Assembly (NCBI RefSeq): GCF_900129915.1
Contig: NZ_FQXH01000015.1
Span: 1 to 57,148 of the forward strand
Origin: Tepidibacter thalassicus DSM 15285
GTDB lineage: Bacteria > Bacillota > Clostridia > Peptostreptococcales > Peptostreptococcaceae
Direction of reading: 5' to 3'
DNA length: 57,148 nt
Position 1 is the stretch's first letter, and every line of letters begins with the position of its first letter. The position numbers and the translations under genes were made by a program. The notes under the pieces were generated by a model. It saw nothing but the letters and a program-made list of their open reading frames with translations. It had not been told where the DNA came from and searched no databases. Below, in pieces: positions 29,699 to 39,009 of this stretch.

Positions 29699-31018
29699 TT
29701 AACCTTTCAAATCTTCTATTATTTTATTTATTTTTTCTTTTGTATCAGAGTTTGTTTTTATTTCATTGTGTATTTTATCATGAGCATGTATTACTGTTGT
29801 ATGATCTCTTCCTCCAAATTCTTCACCTATTTTAGGAAGAGAAAGATCTGTTAGTTCTCTACATAAGTACATTGCTATTTGTCTTGGATATGCTATGGCT
29901 CTTGTTCTTTTTTTTGAATTAAAGTCTTCCATTTTTATGTTAAAATATTTTGAGACTTTTTCTTTTATTAAATTTACTGTTATTTCTTGAGGTTTTGAAG
30001 ATGACATTATATCTTTTAAAGCTTCAATTGCTAAATCAAAAGTTATTTCTTTATTTGTAAGAGATGAATATGCAACTACTCTGGTTAAAGCTCCTTCTAA
30101 TTCTCTAATATTAGATTTTATATTTTTAGCTATATAAGTCATTACTTCATTAGGAACTAATATGTTTTCCATTTGAGCTTTTTTTCTGAGTATAGCCATT
30201 CTAGTTTCAAAGTCAGGTGGTTGAATATCAGTTATAAGTCCCATTTCAAATCTAGATCTTAATCTATCTTCCAATGTAGGGATTTCTTTAGGGGGTCTAT
30301 CACTAGATATTATTATTTGTTTATTTGCTTCATGTAGTGCATTAAATGTATGGAAAAATTCTTCTTGAGTTCTTTCTTTACCAGCTATAAATTGAATATC
30401 ATCTATAAGCAGAACATCTACATTTCTGTATTTATTTCTAAATTCTTCGTTTCTATCATCTTTTATTGAATTTATAAGTTCATTTGTAAATTTTTCTGAT
30501 GAAACGTAAACTACTTTTAATTTTTTTGTATGACTTAATATGTGATGACCAATAGCATGCATTAAATGAGTTTTTCCGAGTCCAACTCCACCATATAAAA
30601 ATAAAGGGTTATATGCTCTAGCTGGAGCTTCTGCAACGGCTACACAAGCTGCATGAGCAAATCTATTACTATTTCCTATTACGAAAGTATCGAATGTATA
30701 TTTTGGATTTAAATTTGAATAACTAGGTATTTCTATTTTTGATTTATTTTCATTTTCGAAATCTTTTAGTTCTTCTTCATCTAAAATAAATTTTATTTTA
30801 TATTTAATTGAAGAAATCTGATTTATAGATCCTTCAAGTAGATTCATATATCTAGCCTCTAATATTCCTTTTGTAAAGTCGTTGGGAACAGATAGTAATA
30901 TAGTATTATTTTTTATTTTAAGAGGCTCAATAGGTTTGAAAAAAGCATTAAAACTTGCAGTAGTAAGTTCAGTTTTTATTAATTTGAGAGCATGTTCCCA
31001 CAAGGAAATTAAATCCAT
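29699..31018 (-). CDS. dnaA: Chromosomal replication initiator protein DnaA
   Basis: 439 residues. Domain I (1-80) starts [14 protein letters not shown]; the AAA+ domain III has Walker [10 protein letters not shown] (about 143-151), Walker [10 protein letters not shown] (about 205) and sensor/arginine elements; domain IV ends with the DNA-binding signature [15 protein letters not shown] (about 399-413). It binds the DnaA boxes on both sides of its gene and opens oriC. The linker domain II is short. The ATG has AGGAGG upstream. Confidence 0.99.
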   Translation of the reverse strand: MDLISLWEHALKLIKTELTTASFNAFFKPIEPLKIKNNTILLSVPNDFTKGILEARYMNLLEGSINQISSIKYKIKFILDEEELKDFENENKSKIEIPSYSNLNPKYTFDTFVIGNSNRFAHAACVAVAEAPARAYNPLFLYGGVGLGKTHLMHAIGHHILSHTKKLKVVYVSSEKFTNELINSIKDDRNEEFRNKYRNVDVLLIDDIQFIAGKERTQEEFFHTFNALHEANKQIIISSDRPPKEIPTLEDRLRSRFEMGLITDIQPPDFETRMAILRKKAQMENILVPNEVMTYIAKNIKSNIRELEGALTRVVAYSSLTNKEITFDLAIEALKDIMSSSKPQEITVNLIKEKVSKYFNIKMEDFNSKKRTRAIAYPRQIAMYLCRELTDLSLPKIGEEFGGRDHTTVIHAHDKIHNEIKTNSDTKEKINKIIEDLKG

Positions 31019-31480
31019 ATTAGTGACCTCCTATTGTAGTTGTTTAGTCAACAATTTCCACAGAGTTATCAACAGGCTTTTGAAAATGAAAAATTTTTTG
31101 TAATACAGTGTGATATTGTGTATAAGATTGTGGAAAAATAGTGAATTGTTGTGGATAAATCTGAATAACTTTTAAAAACAAAAAAATTATCAAGAATATG
31201 TTGATAAAATTATGTGAAAAAAAATATATTAAATTTCAAGCTTAAATAAAAAAATTTTGGACAAAATAAAATATTATACACAATGTTATCCACAGGGTGT
31301 GTATAATCTGGATAACTTTTTATGTTTTTATCAACATTATCAACAGGTAAAAATATAATATCAAATATTAAAATAAAGTTCAATATAATAAAAGTAATTT
31401 ATCCACAACAAAAAACGGGTGTAGATAAAATTATACACAGGTTTGATTAAAATTAATATAAAAATTTATCTGTATTTGTA
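31019..31480. other. oriC, rpmH-dnaA part: DnaA-box cluster
   Basis: Gene-free. Perfect boxes are at 31150-31158, 31286-31294 and 31399-31407 (TTATCCACA or complement). TTATCAACA-type boxes are at 31066-31074, 31199-31207, 31328-31336 and 31337-31345 (the last two in direct tandem), and several one-mismatch boxes lie at 31117, 31129, 31298 and 31434. Together with the dnaA-dnaN spacer this makes a bipartite origin like that of B. subtilis. The dnaA promoter must lie here too and is probably autoregulated, but I could not fix its hexamers. Confidence 0.88.
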
Positions 31481-31543
31481 AAAATAATATTTATTTTGAA
31501 TTTATATGAAAATATATAATTTTTTATTCATTAAAAAATTTCA

Positions 31544-31572
31544 TTGACAATAAAAAATAATATCTATATAAT
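31544..31572 (+). promoter_or_regulatory. Promoter of the rpmH operon
   Basis: Perfect consensus TTGACA (31544-31549), 17-bp spacer, TATAAT (31567-31572), about 85 bp upstream of rpmH. It completes the content of the 31019-31657 gap. Confidence 0.9.
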
Positions 31573-31657
31573 TTATTAAGTAGTATGCTCACTTTTAATG
31601 GTGAAGTAATAATAAAATTTTAAATAGAATAATATTCATGGAAAGGCGGTGTTTTAG

Positions 31658-31792
31658 GTGAAAAGAACTTATCAGCCAAAGAAAAGACAAAGAAAAAAAG
31701 AACATGGATTTAGAAAGAGAATGAAGACTAAAAGTGGTAGAAATATTTTAAAAAGAAGAAGAGCAAGAGGTAGAAAAAGATTAACAGCTTAG
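31658..31792 (+). CDS. rpmH: 50S ribosomal protein L34
   Basis: 44 residues, GTG start with an AAAGGCGGTG site. Sequence [20 protein letters not shown]... with the family's basic composition and the terminal RKRLTA. It lies in the conserved position between oriC and rnpA on the plus strand. A GC-rich hairpin follows and may partly separate it from rnpA. Confidence 0.97.
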   Translation: MKRTYQPKKRQRKKEHGFRKRMKTKSGRNILKRRRARGRKRLTA

Positions 31793-31797
31793 TTTAT

Positions 31798-31824
31798 AAG
31801 GGCCGCTTAATGTGGCCCTTTTGT
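31798..31824 (+). terminator. Hairpin between rpmH and rnpA (partial terminator)
   Basis: Stem AAGGGCCGC / GTGGCCCTT with one wobble pair and a TTTTG tail. The short T-run suggests attenuation rather than full stop, fitting high L34 and low RnpA demand. Confidence 0.65.
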
Positions 31825-31852
31825 GTAATTTTTAGGCTGGAGGAAATTGTAG

Positions 31853-32203
31853 ATGAATTTTGTAAATGCTCAAGGTATAAAAAAGGATTCTGATTTTAGA
31901 CAAGTGTATAAAAAAGGGAAATCTTTTGCGAACAGATTGTTGGTAATGTATGTACTTGAAAACAACTTAGGAATAAATAGGGTAGGTTTTTCTGTGTCTA
32001 AAAAGGTTGGAAAAAGTGTAGTAAGAAATAATGTTAGACGACTTATAAGAGAAAATTTTAGGTTAATTAGTAAAGATGAAAAAATTAAGATAGGTTATGA
32101 CATAGTTTTTATATCTAGAGTTGCCGCAAAGGATTCAAATTTTGATTCTATAAAAAAATCAATGATAAATTTGTTTAAAAAAGCTAATATTATAAAAAGA
32201 TAA
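31853..32203 (+). CDS. rnpA: Ribonuclease P protein component
   Basis: 116 residues. The signature RNXXRR region is present as KKVGKSVVRNNVRRLIREN (about 56-74), with an N-terminal KDSDFRQVYKKGKS. It binds the RNase P RNA and helps 5' tRNA maturation. The ribosome site GGAGG precedes the ATG. It is followed 12 bp later by yidD. Confidence 0.97.
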   Translation: MNFVNAQGIKKDSDFRQVYKKGKSFANRLLVMYVLENNLGINRVGFSVSKKVGKSVVRNNVRRLIRENFRLISKDEKIKIGYDIVFISRVAAKDSNFDSIKKSMINLFKKANIIKR

Positions 32204-32215
32204 GGAGATTATATT

Positions 32216-32425
32216 ATGTCAAAATTGTGTATAACTATTATAAAGTTTTATCAAAAATATATATCTCCGATTAAAGGTAAGACCTGTAGATTTTATCCTA
32301 CTTGTTCTCAATATGCTATAGAGGCTTTGAAAAAGTACGGATTTTTTAAAGGGTCTTATTTGTCTATAAAGAGAATTTTAAAGTGTCATCCATTTCACGA
32401 AGGAGGATATGATCCTTTAAAATAA
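32216..32425 (+). CDS. yidD: Membrane protein insertion efficiency factor YidD
   Basis: 69 residues with the family motif [21 protein letters not shown] (about 21-41; Cys22 and Cys28-like pair) and the ending [14 protein letters not shown] small amphipathic protein associated with the inner membrane near YidC. The order rnpA-yidD-yidC is conserved, but here a 222-bp IS-like relic interrupts the yidD-yidC junction. Confidence 0.96.
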   Translation: MSKLCITIIKFYQKYISPIKGKTCRFYPTCSQYAIEALKKYGFFKGSYLSIKRILKCHPFHEGGYDPLK

Positions 32426-32439
32426 AGCAAAGTGGTATG

Positions 32440-32622
32440 GAAGAAAACTTCATAAAATAGATAGATGGTATTCATCGTTATAAATAAGAACCGTAGGCCT
32501 TACGGGGATAGCCTGTGGAGATAGTAGATTGAGAGGTCTATGAAGCAGGAAAAGTTCTTGGATACATCAAGAAGCCCTCATTTTAGCGTGAGCAAATGGA
32601 GGGAGAGTGCAAAATAATAACA
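32440..32622 (+). mobile_element. IS200/IS605-type right end with omega-RNA-like sequence, no tnpB
   Basis: The 222-bp yidD-yidC gap is otherwise unexplained. It contains GAACCGTAGGCCTTACGGGG (32488-32507, with a CCGTA/TACGG hairpin), GATAGCCTG, GAGAGGTCTATGAAGCAGGAA (32530-32550), and near its end a stem-loop CCCTCATTTT...AAATGGAGGG (32575-32603). This order matches the 3' end of clostridial tnpB transposons, the reRNA/omega-RNA scaffold and right-end hairpin, as I remember them. A small GAAG-AAAA-CTTC hairpin (32440-32452) could be a left-end remnant. No tnpA or tnpB frame is present. Confidence 0.62.
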
Positions 32623-32647
32623 TAATTGTATATGGGAGGTTTTTATT

Positions 32648-33298
32648 TTGTTCGCTAATTCTTTAGGTGCATTGTTAAAGATAGTATATAATATAATTGG
32701 TAATTATGGATGGTCAATAGTTGTATTTACTGTACTTGTGAAGTTGGCACTTCTTCCTTTGACTTTAAGTCAAACTAAATCTATGAAAGCAATGCAGGAA
32801 ATACAGCCTAAAATAAAAGAAATACAAGAAAAATATAAAAATGATCAGCAAAAGATGAATGAAAAGATAATGCAACTTTATAAGGAAAATAAGGTTAATC
32901 CAATGGCAGGATGTTTACCTCTTTTGATACAAATGCCTATAATATTTGGACTTTATAGAGCTTTAAGAAATCCTGCTGAGTATGTATTTGGATCAGAAGC
33001 TGCATATAAAGCTATAGATACTAGTTTTTTATGGCTTAGCAATTTATCAGATCCAGAAAAAATAGTTTTGCCTTTATTAGCTGGAGTCACTACTTACATA
33101 TCATCGGCAATGATGATTTCAAAAGAATCTAGAAAAGACTCATCTCAACTTGTTATGCTTTATCTTTTACCTATAATGATATTTTGGTGGGGGAGAAGTT
33201 TTCCGGCAGGTTTAACTTTATATTGGGTTGTAACTAATGTGTTCCAAATTGTACAACAGCAATTTATAATAAAGCCTGCTAAGCTTAAGGAGGAGTAG
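32648..33298 (+). CDS. yidC: Membrane protein insertase YidC/OxaI family
   Basis: 216 residues, TTG start with GGGAGG eight bases upstream. Five hydrophobic segments: about 5-25, 27-45, 90-115, 140-165 and 170-200. The hydrophilic hairpin MKAMQEIQPKIKEIQEKYKNDQQKMNEKIMQLYKE (begins about 47) and the GCLPLLIQMPIIFGLY motif (about 98) are typical. This is the short clostridial form without an obvious lipoprotein signal. It inserts membrane proteins alone or with SecYEG. Four bases separate it from jag. Confidence 0.96.
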   Translation: MFANSLGALLKIVYNIIGNYGWSIVVFTVLVKLALLPLTLSQTKSMKAMQEIQPKIKEIQEKYKNDQQKMNEKIMQLYKENKVNPMAGCLPLLIQMPIIFGLYRALRNPAEYVFGSEAAYKAIDTSFLWLSNLSDPEKIVLPLLAGVTTYISSAMMISKESRKDSSQLVMLYLLPIMIFWWGRSFPAGLTLYWVVTNVFQIVQQQFIIKPAKLKEE

Positions 33299-33302
33299 AA
33301 TA

Positions 33303-33932
33303 ATGAATGTTTTGGAGGTAACAGGGAAAACTATAGAAGAAGCTTTGAGTAAAGCTTTAGATGAATTAAATGTTACTAGAGAAGATGTAGATGTAGAAAT
33401 TTTAGAAGAACCGACTAGAGGATTTTTGGGAATTATAGGTAACAAATTGGGTAAAATAAGAGTAACTTTAAAAGATAAAAGTGAAGAAATTGCAAGAAGT
33501 TTTATTCAAGATATATTAAATTCTATGAATATCAATGGAGAAATTGAAATATTAAAGAAAGATGATGATTTGATTATAAATTTGAAAGGAGAAGAAACTA
33601 CAGCTTTGATTGGAAGACGAGGAGATACTCTTGATTCTCTTCAATTTTTGACAAGCTTAGTAGTGAATAAAAGCGCAAAGGGAAAAATAAGAGTTTTAAT
33701 AGATATAGAAAATTATAGAGAAAAAAGAGAACAATCACTGATAAGATATGCAGGGAAATTAGCTAAAATTGTAGTAAAAAACAAAAAAACTATAAAGCTT
33801 GAAGCTATGAACCCTTATGAAAGAAGAATAATTCATTCAGCGCTTCAAAATAATCCTTATGTAACTACTCATAGTGAAGGGGTAGATCCAAATAGAAAAG
33901 TTGTTATAAGTTTAAAATCTAAAACCTCCTAA
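33303..33932 (+). CDS. jag: RNA-binding protein Jag/KhpB (SpoIIIJ-associated)
   Basis: 209 residues. The Jag-N domain (1-50, KTIEEALSKALDELN... and RGFLGIIG), a KH domain (about 75-140, with LIGRRGDTLDSLQFL) and an R3H domain (about 145-207, YERRIIHSALQ...VTTHSEG) are all present. It binds RNA with KhpA and is linked to elongation-type cell-wall growth and to YidC. It is encoded four bases after yidC. Confidence 0.95.
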   Translation: MNVLEVTGKTIEEALSKALDELNVTREDVDVEILEEPTRGFLGIIGNKLGKIRVTLKDKSEEIARSFIQDILNSMNINGEIEILKKDDDLIINLKGEETTALIGRRGDTLDSLQFLTSLVVNKSAKGKIRVLIDIENYREKREQSLIRYAGKLAKIVVKNKKTIKLEAMNPYERRIIHSALQNNPYVTTHSEGVDPNRKVVISLKSKTS

Positions 33933-33950
33933 ATTTAGGGGGTTTATTTT
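33921..33950 (+). terminator. Terminator-like hairpin after jag
   Basis: AAACCTCCTAAA / TTTAGGGGGTTT (33922-33945) followed by a short T-rich tail, overlapping the jag 3' end. Confidence 0.7.
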
Positions 33951-33976
33951 AAATTAATTTTAAAGAGGTGATTTTT

Positions 33977-35356
33977 TTGTATATAGATGATACTATTGCA
34001 GCTATTGCTACTGCTCCAGGTGAAGGCGGTATTGGTATAGTTAGAATAAGTGGTAAACAATCTTTAGATATAGCAGAAGATATATTTAAATCAGTTAGTG
34101 GCAAAAAGATAAAAGAATATAATCCTAGAACTTTGATTTATGGAAATATATTAGAAGATGATAAAATAGTAGATGAGGTATTAGTTGCTTATATGAAAGC
34201 ACCTTACACTTATACTAAAGAAGATGTAATTGAAATAAATTGCCATGGCGGATTTTTGTCTGTAAAAAAAATATTAGAGCTTGTACTTAAAAAAGGAGCA
34301 CGACTTGCTGAACCTGGAGAATTTACAAAGAGAGCATTTTTAAACGGTAGAATAGATTTATCTCAAGCAGAAGCAGTAATCGATGTTATAAGAGCAAAAA
34401 CTGATTTGAGTTATGATATAGCTCAAAATCAACTGGAAGGTAGTCTTTCTTCACAGATAAAAAAACTTAGAGATAAGGCTACAGAAATACTTGCTCATAT
34501 AGAAGTTTCTATAGATTTTCCAGATGAAGATGTGGAACATATAACTTATGAAACTTTATATAATAAATCTCAAGAATTAAAAAATGATATAGTAAAACTT
34601 TATGAAACTGCTGAAACAGGAAAAATAATGAGAGATGGACTTAAGACAGTTATTGTAGGAAAGCCTAATGTAGGGAAATCTTCTCTTTTGAATGCTATTC
34701 TTAAAGAATCTCGTGCTATAGTTACGGATATACCAGGAACTACAAGAGATGTAATAGAGGAATTTGTAAATATAAAAGGAATTCCATTAAAAATAATAGA
34801 TACAGCAGGTATAAGAGAAACTGATGATATTGTCGAAAAAATAGGTGTAGAAAAATCAAAAGAGTTTTTTGAAAAAGCTGATTTGGTTATACTTGTTTTA
34901 GATGCTTCAAGAGAGTTATCTGAAGAAGATATAGATATACTTCAAAAAATAAAAGATAGACAAGCAATAGTTTTAATAAATAAAAGTGATTTACCATCAA
35001 AGTTAGATGAAGAAATAATAAAAGAATATATAGATGAACATAGAATAATAAAGATATCTGCTATTCAGAGAATTGGAATAGAAAAACTAGAAGATGAAAT
35101 TGCAAACATGGTTTATAAAGGAGATGTTTCACAAAAAAATACTGTTATGATTACAAATATAAGACATAAAAATGCTCTTAAAAAAGCAATAGACTCTATA
35201 AATGATGGAATAAAAGCGATAAAAGAAAATATGCCTTTGGATTTTATAGAGGTTGATTTTAAAGATGTATGGACTTATTTGGGCGAGGTAAGTGGAGATA
35301 CTGTTTCAGAAGATTTACTTGATACGATATTTAGAGATTTTTGTATAGGAAAATAA
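33977..35356 (+). CDS. mnmE: tRNA uridine-5-carboxymethylaminomethyl modification GTPase
   Basis: 459 residues from TTG 33977 (MYIDDTIAAIATAPG), with AGAGGTG seven bases upstream; the in-frame GTG at 33968 lies in that site. The N-terminal folate-binding domain is followed by the G domain with GKPNVGKSSLLN (P-loop, about 224), DIPGTTRD, DTAG and NKSD, and the C-terminus ends in the conserved CIGK. With MnmG it makes cmnm5U34 in tRNAs reading NNA/NNG codons. Confidence 0.97.
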   Translation: MYIDDTIAAIATAPGEGGIGIVRISGKQSLDIAEDIFKSVSGKKIKEYNPRTLIYGNILEDDKIVDEVLVAYMKAPYTYTKEDVIEINCHGGFLSVKKILELVLKKGARLAEPGEFTKRAFLNGRIDLSQAEAVIDVIRAKTDLSYDIAQNQLEGSLSSQIKKLRDKATEILAHIEVSIDFPDEDVEHITYETLYNKSQELKNDIVKLYETAETGKIMRDGLKTVIVGKPNVGKSSLLNAILKESRAIVTDIPGTTRDVIEEFVNIKGIPLKIIDTAGIRETDDIVEKIGVEKSKEFFEKADLVILVLDASRELSEEDIDILQKIKDRQAIVLINKSDLPSKLDEEIIKEYIDEHRIIKISAIQRIGIEKLEDEIANMVYKGDVSQKNTVMITNIRHKNALKKAIDSINDGIKAIKENMPLDFIEVDFKDVWTYLGEVSGDTVSEDLLDTIFRDFCIGK

Positions 35357-35371
35357 AAAAATGTAGAGTAT

Positions 35372-35387
35372 TGTTTATCGTGAAACA
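35372..35387. promoter_or_regulatory. parS-like centromere site
   Basis: TGTTTATCGTGAAACA matches the universal ParB-binding consensus TGTTTCACGTGAAACA at 14 of 16 positions; both differences are in the inner left half. It lies in the mnmE-mnmG spacer, 4.4 kb from parB and 5 kb from oriC, where parS sites are expected. Confidence 0.7.
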
Positions 35388-35401
35388 TAAGGAGGTTTAA
35401 T

Positions 35402-37291
35402 ATGAAATTTAATGGAGGAGAATACGATGTTATAGTAGTTGGTGCAGGTCATGCAGGGTGTGAAGCGGCATTGGCCTCAGCTAGAATGGGTTGTAAAACA
35501 TTAGTTATAACTATGTCTTTAGATTCAATAGCACTAATGCCATGTAATCCATCTATAGGAGGAACTGGAAAAGGACATTTAGTTAGAGAAATAGATGCAC
35601 TTGGTGGAGAGATGGGAATTAATATAGATAAAACATTTATACAAAGTAGAATGATAAATACAGCTAAAGGACCAGCTGTACATTCTTTAAGAGCTCAAGC
35701 TGATAAATATAAATATCATAAAGAGATGAAAAATACATTAGAAAATCAAGAAAATTTAGATTTAATTATGGATGAAGTAGTAGAAGTTATATCAGAAGGT
35801 AATGTGGTTAAGGGAGTATCTACAAAATTAGGTGCAAATTATTATTGTAAGGCTTTAATATTGTCGACTGGAGTATATTTAAATTCTAAAATATATATAG
35901 GAGAAGTGAGTTTTTATGAAGGGCCTAATGCTCTTGGGTATTCTAAATACTTAACTGACAGTTTGGTAAAATTAGGGCTTAGAATGAGAAGATTTAAAAC
36001 AGGAACTCCAGCGAGAATTCATAGAGACAGTATTGATTTTTCGAAAATGGAAATACAAAAAGGTGATGAGAAAATAATACCTTTTTCATTTATGAACGAT
36101 GAATTAGAAGTAAGACAAGAACCATGTTATTTAACTAGAACAACTGAAAAAACTCATAAAATAATAATGGATAATATAAAAAGATCTGCTATGTATAGTG
36201 GAGAGATAGAAAGTGTTGGGCCTAGATATTGTCCTTCTATAGAAGATAAAATTGTTAGATTTAGTGATAAACTAACACATCAAACTTTTATAGAGCCTGA
36301 AGGACTTGATACGAAAGAAATGTATATACAAGGAATATCTACAAGTCTTCCTTATGAAGTTCAAATTGATATGTATAAATCTATAACAGGACTTGAAAAT
36401 TGTAAAATAATGAGACCTGCATATGCTATAGAATACGATTGTATAGATCCAACTCAATTAAAGCCATCACTTGAAATAAAAGGTATTGAGAATTTATTTA
36501 GTGCAGGACAATTTAATGGAACATCTGGTTATGAAGAAGCTGCAGCTCAAGGACTTATAGCAGGTATTAATGCTTCTCTTAAAATTCAAGGAAAAGAACC
36601 TTTTATTTTGGATAGATCAGAGGGATATATAGGGGTATTGATAGATGATTTAGTTACCAAGGGAACTAATGAACCTTATAGAATGATGACATCAAGATGT
36701 GAATATAGATTACTTCTTAGACAAGATAATGCAGATTTAAGACTAACAGAAAAGGGATATAAAATTGGACTTGTTACAGAGGAAAGATATAAAAAATATA
36801 AAATTAAAAAAGAACAATTAGATAAAGAAATTGATAGATTAAAAACAGAAAGAGTTACACCAAAACAGATAAATAATATACTAGAAGAAATGAATTTACC
36901 TAAAATAAATACAGGAATGTCACTTTATGAGTTTTTGAAAAGACCTGAGTTTGATTATGAAGTTTTAGAACGTATAGGGAAAGGACCACAGACAGAAATA
37001 TTAGAAACAGTGAAAGAACAATGTCAAATAATTGCAAAATATGAAGGGTATATAGATAAACAGTTAAAGCAAATAGATCAATTTAAAAAATTAGAAAATA
37101 AAAAGCTTCCACAAAATATTGATTATTCTAAAATAGATGGATTAAGACTTGAAGCAAGACAAAAGTTAAATGATATAAGACCGATTTCAATAGGACAGGC
37201 TTCTCGTATATCAGGAGTATCTCCAGCTGATATATCTGTTCTTTTAATATATCTTGAGCAGATTAAAAGAGGTGAAAACATTGAAAAATAA
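35402..37291 (+). CDS. mnmG: tRNA uridine 5-carboxymethylaminomethyl modification enzyme MnmG
   Basis: 629 residues. FAD-binding [17 protein letters not shown] (about 14-30), the conserved [14 protein letters not shown] (about 47-60), the family signature [15 protein letters not shown] stretch around 200 ([10 protein letters not shown]) and [16 protein letters not shown] near 376 are all visible. It is the partner of MnmE in tRNA wobble-uridine modification. AAGGAGG precedes the ATG. The 3' end overlaps rsmG by 11 bp. Confidence 0.98.
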   Translation: MKFNGGEYDVIVVGAGHAGCEAALASARMGCKTLVITMSLDSIALMPCNPSIGGTGKGHLVREIDALGGEMGINIDKTFIQSRMINTAKGPAVHSLRAQADKYKYHKEMKNTLENQENLDLIMDEVVEVISEGNVVKGVSTKLGANYYCKALILSTGVYLNSKIYIGEVSFYEGPNALGYSKYLTDSLVKLGLRMRRFKTGTPARIHRDSIDFSKMEIQKGDEKIIPFSFMNDELEVRQEPCYLTRTTEKTHKIIMDNIKRSAMYSGEIESVGPRYCPSIEDKIVRFSDKLTHQTFIEPEGLDTKEMYIQGISTSLPYEVQIDMYKSITGLENCKIMRPAYAIEYDCIDPTQLKPSLEIKGIENLFSAGQFNGTSGYEEAAAQGLIAGINASLKIQGKEPFILDRSEGYIGVLIDDLVTKGTNEPYRMMTSRCEYRLLLRQDNADLRLTEKGYKIGLVTEERYKKYKIKKEQLDKEIDRLKTERVTPKQINNILEEMNLPKINTGMSLYEFLKRPEFDYEVLERIGKGPQTEILETVKEQCQIIAKYEGYIDKQLKQIDQFKKLENKKLPQNIDYSKIDGLRLEARQKLNDIRPISIGQASRISGVSPADISVLLIYLEQIKRGENIEK

Positions 37292-38000
37292 AGAAATTTT
37301 GAAAAGAGGATTAGAAGAACTCAACATATCTGTAGATGATTTAAAAATAGATAAATTTGAAAAATATAAAAATTTGCTTATCGAGTGGAATAAAAATATA
37401 AATCTGACAGCAATAGAAGATGAAAAGGAAATTTATATAAAACATTTTATAGATTCAGTGTCATGTCTTTTAACAGGGTATATAAAGGATTATGACAAAA
37501 TTATAGATGTAGGAACTGGTGCGGGTTTTCCAGGCATACCGTTAAGGGTATGTTTGGAAAATATAAATTTGACTTTACTTGATTCGTTAAATAAGAGAAT
37601 TAATTTCTTGAGGGAAGTTTGTAATTCTCTTGATTTAGATAATGTTGAATTTATCCATGGCAGAGCAGAAGATTTTGGAAAAGATGAGGATTATAGAGAA
37701 AAATATGATGTGGCTACAGCTAGAGCTGTTGCTTCACTGCCGATATTACTTGAATATTGTACACCTTTTATAAAAGTAGGGGGATATTTTGTTTGTTTAA
37801 AGGGACCATCAATTTATGAAGAATTAAAAGAATCTGAAAAAGCAATAGAGATTTTGGGGATGGAATTTGTAGAAAAAGTAGATGTGAAACTTCCTTTTAC
37901 AGACATAAATCACAATATATTGATTTTGAAAAAAATAAAAAATACTCCAACAAAATATCCTCGAAAGGCAGGTAAACCATCAAAAAATCCTATAAAGTAA
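37281..38000 (+). CDS. rsmG: 16S rRNA (guanine-527-N7)-methyltransferase
   Basis: 239 residues from TTG 37281, which has AGAGGTG six bases upstream inside mnmG. The SAM-binding motif is [13 protein letters not shown] (about 75-87), followed by [15 protein letters not shown] and a catalytic-region TARAVASLP (about 147). It methylates G527 of 16S rRNA, and its loss gives low-level streptomycin resistance. The C-terminus ends in a basic tail ([15 protein letters not shown]). Confidence 0.96.
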   Translation: MKNKEILKRGLEELNISVDDLKIDKFEKYKNLLIEWNKNINLTAIEDEKEIYIKHFIDSVSCLLTGYIKDYDKIIDVGTGAGFPGIPLRVCLENINLTLLDSLNKRINFLREVCNSLDLDNVEFIHGRAEDFGKDEDYREKYDVATARAVASLPILLEYCTPFIKVGGYFVCLKGPSIYEELKESEKAIEILGMEFVEKVDVKLPFTDINHNILILKKIKNTPTKYPRKAGKPSKNPIK

Positions 38001-38026
38001 TAAGAACACTGTCAAAAAAGAAACGT

Positions 38027-38040
38027 ATTTCCCGAGAAAT
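38027..38040. promoter_or_regulatory. Noc-binding-site-like palindrome upstream of noc
   Basis: ATTTCCCGAGAAAT differs by one base from the B. subtilis Noc-binding consensus ATTTCCCGGGAAAT, and symmetry extends to TATTTCCC/GAGAAATA. It is 117 bp upstream of the noc start. It could be a chromosomal Noc loading site and/or an autoregulatory operator. Confidence 0.65.
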
Positions 38041-38157
38041 AAGCTAAGATGTAGCATGAAAATATAGAAAACATAGAAGGGATATGAATGTTTTTGGAGA
38101 AAGTATTATTTAAGATAAAACAAATTTTATCATATTTCTTCTGAAGAGAGGGGTATT

Positions 38158-38946
38158 ATGGAAGGTAGAAAAGTTATGGAAATACCTATAGATAGTATAA
38201 TTCCAAATCCGTATCAACCTAGAAAGAGTTTTTCGCAGGCAGCACTACATGAATTAAGTGAGTCTATTAGAGCATTTGGTATACTTCAGCCTATTACGGT
38301 AAGAAAAATAAGTGATAGTAGATATGAGTTAGTTGCAGGAGAAAGAAGATTGAGAGCTGCTAAAATTGCAGGACTTAGAAATATTCCTGCTATAATTAAT
38401 AATCTTTCAGATGAATCTTCGGCAATTTTAGCTCTTATAGAAAACTTACAAAGAGAAGATTTAAATTTTATAGAGGAAGCTTTAGGGTATGAAAACTTAA
38501 TAAAAGATTATAATTTTACTCAACATCAACTTGCTCAAAAACTTGGGAAAAATCAATCTACAATAGCAAATAAACTCAGAATACTTAGACTTTCAGATGA
38601 AATAAAGGAAAAATTGCTTGAAAATAATTTAACTGAAAGGCATGCTCGAGCACTTCTTAAGTTGCCAGATGATGAACTTAGAATGCAGGTTTTGGATACG
38701 ATAATAAAAAATGATTTAACTGTTAAGAAAACAGAAAAAATAATAAAAGATATACTAGATGATTTAACAAGTCCTAAAGAACCTGAAAAAAAACAAAAAG
38801 TAAAAGCTGCTCTTAATTTTAGAATTTATTTAAATACTTTAAAAAGTGCTTATAATGCAATAATTGATACAGGGATAAATGCAAAGTATAAAGAGTTAGA
38901 TAAGGGAGATCATATAGAAGTTGTAGTTAAAATTCCTAAGGTTTAA
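38158..38946 (+). CDS. noc: Nucleoid occlusion protein Noc (ParB paralogue)
   Basis: 262 residues. The ParB/Srx-type CTPase fold is seen in NPYQPRKSF (about 17-25), GILQPITVRK and VAGERRLRAAKIAGL (about 60-74), followed by the HTH (TQHQLAQKLGKNQSTIANKLRILRL region, about 121-145). It lies after rsmG and before parA-parB, the conserved place of noc. In Bacillus, Noc binds NBS sites and, through an N-terminal amphipathic helix, the membrane, blocking FtsZ over the nucleoid. The N-terminus here is very short (MEGRKVMEIPIDSI), so membrane binding is doubtful. A second ParB gene 1.6 kb downstream argues against this one being Spo0J. Confidence 0.85.
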   Translation: MEGRKVMEIPIDSIIPNPYQPRKSFSQAALHELSESIRAFGILQPITVRKISDSRYELVAGERRLRAAKIAGLRNIPAIINNLSDESSAILALIENLQREDLNFIEEALGYENLIKDYNFTQHQLAQKLGKNQSTIANKLRILRLSDEIKEKLLENNLTERHARALLKLPDDELRMQVLDTIIKNDLTVKKTEKIIKDILDDLTSPKEPEKKQKVKAALNFRIYLNTLKSAYNAIIDTGINAKYKELDKGDHIEVVVKIPKV

Positions 38947-38975
38947 GATTACTGTTGTATCGGTAATCTTTTTTT
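38945..38975 (+). terminator. Intrinsic terminator of noc
   Basis: Stem AAGATTAC / GTAATCTT with a 10-nt loop and a T-run, overlapping the noc stop codon. Confidence 0.85.
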
Positions 38976-39009
38976 CAAAGTTTTAAAGAGAGGTAAAGGG
39001 GGAATTTAA

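Noticed and set aside
35125..35140. TGTTTCAC half of a parS site near the end of mnmE
   Set aside because: The second half is an A-run; no palindrome.
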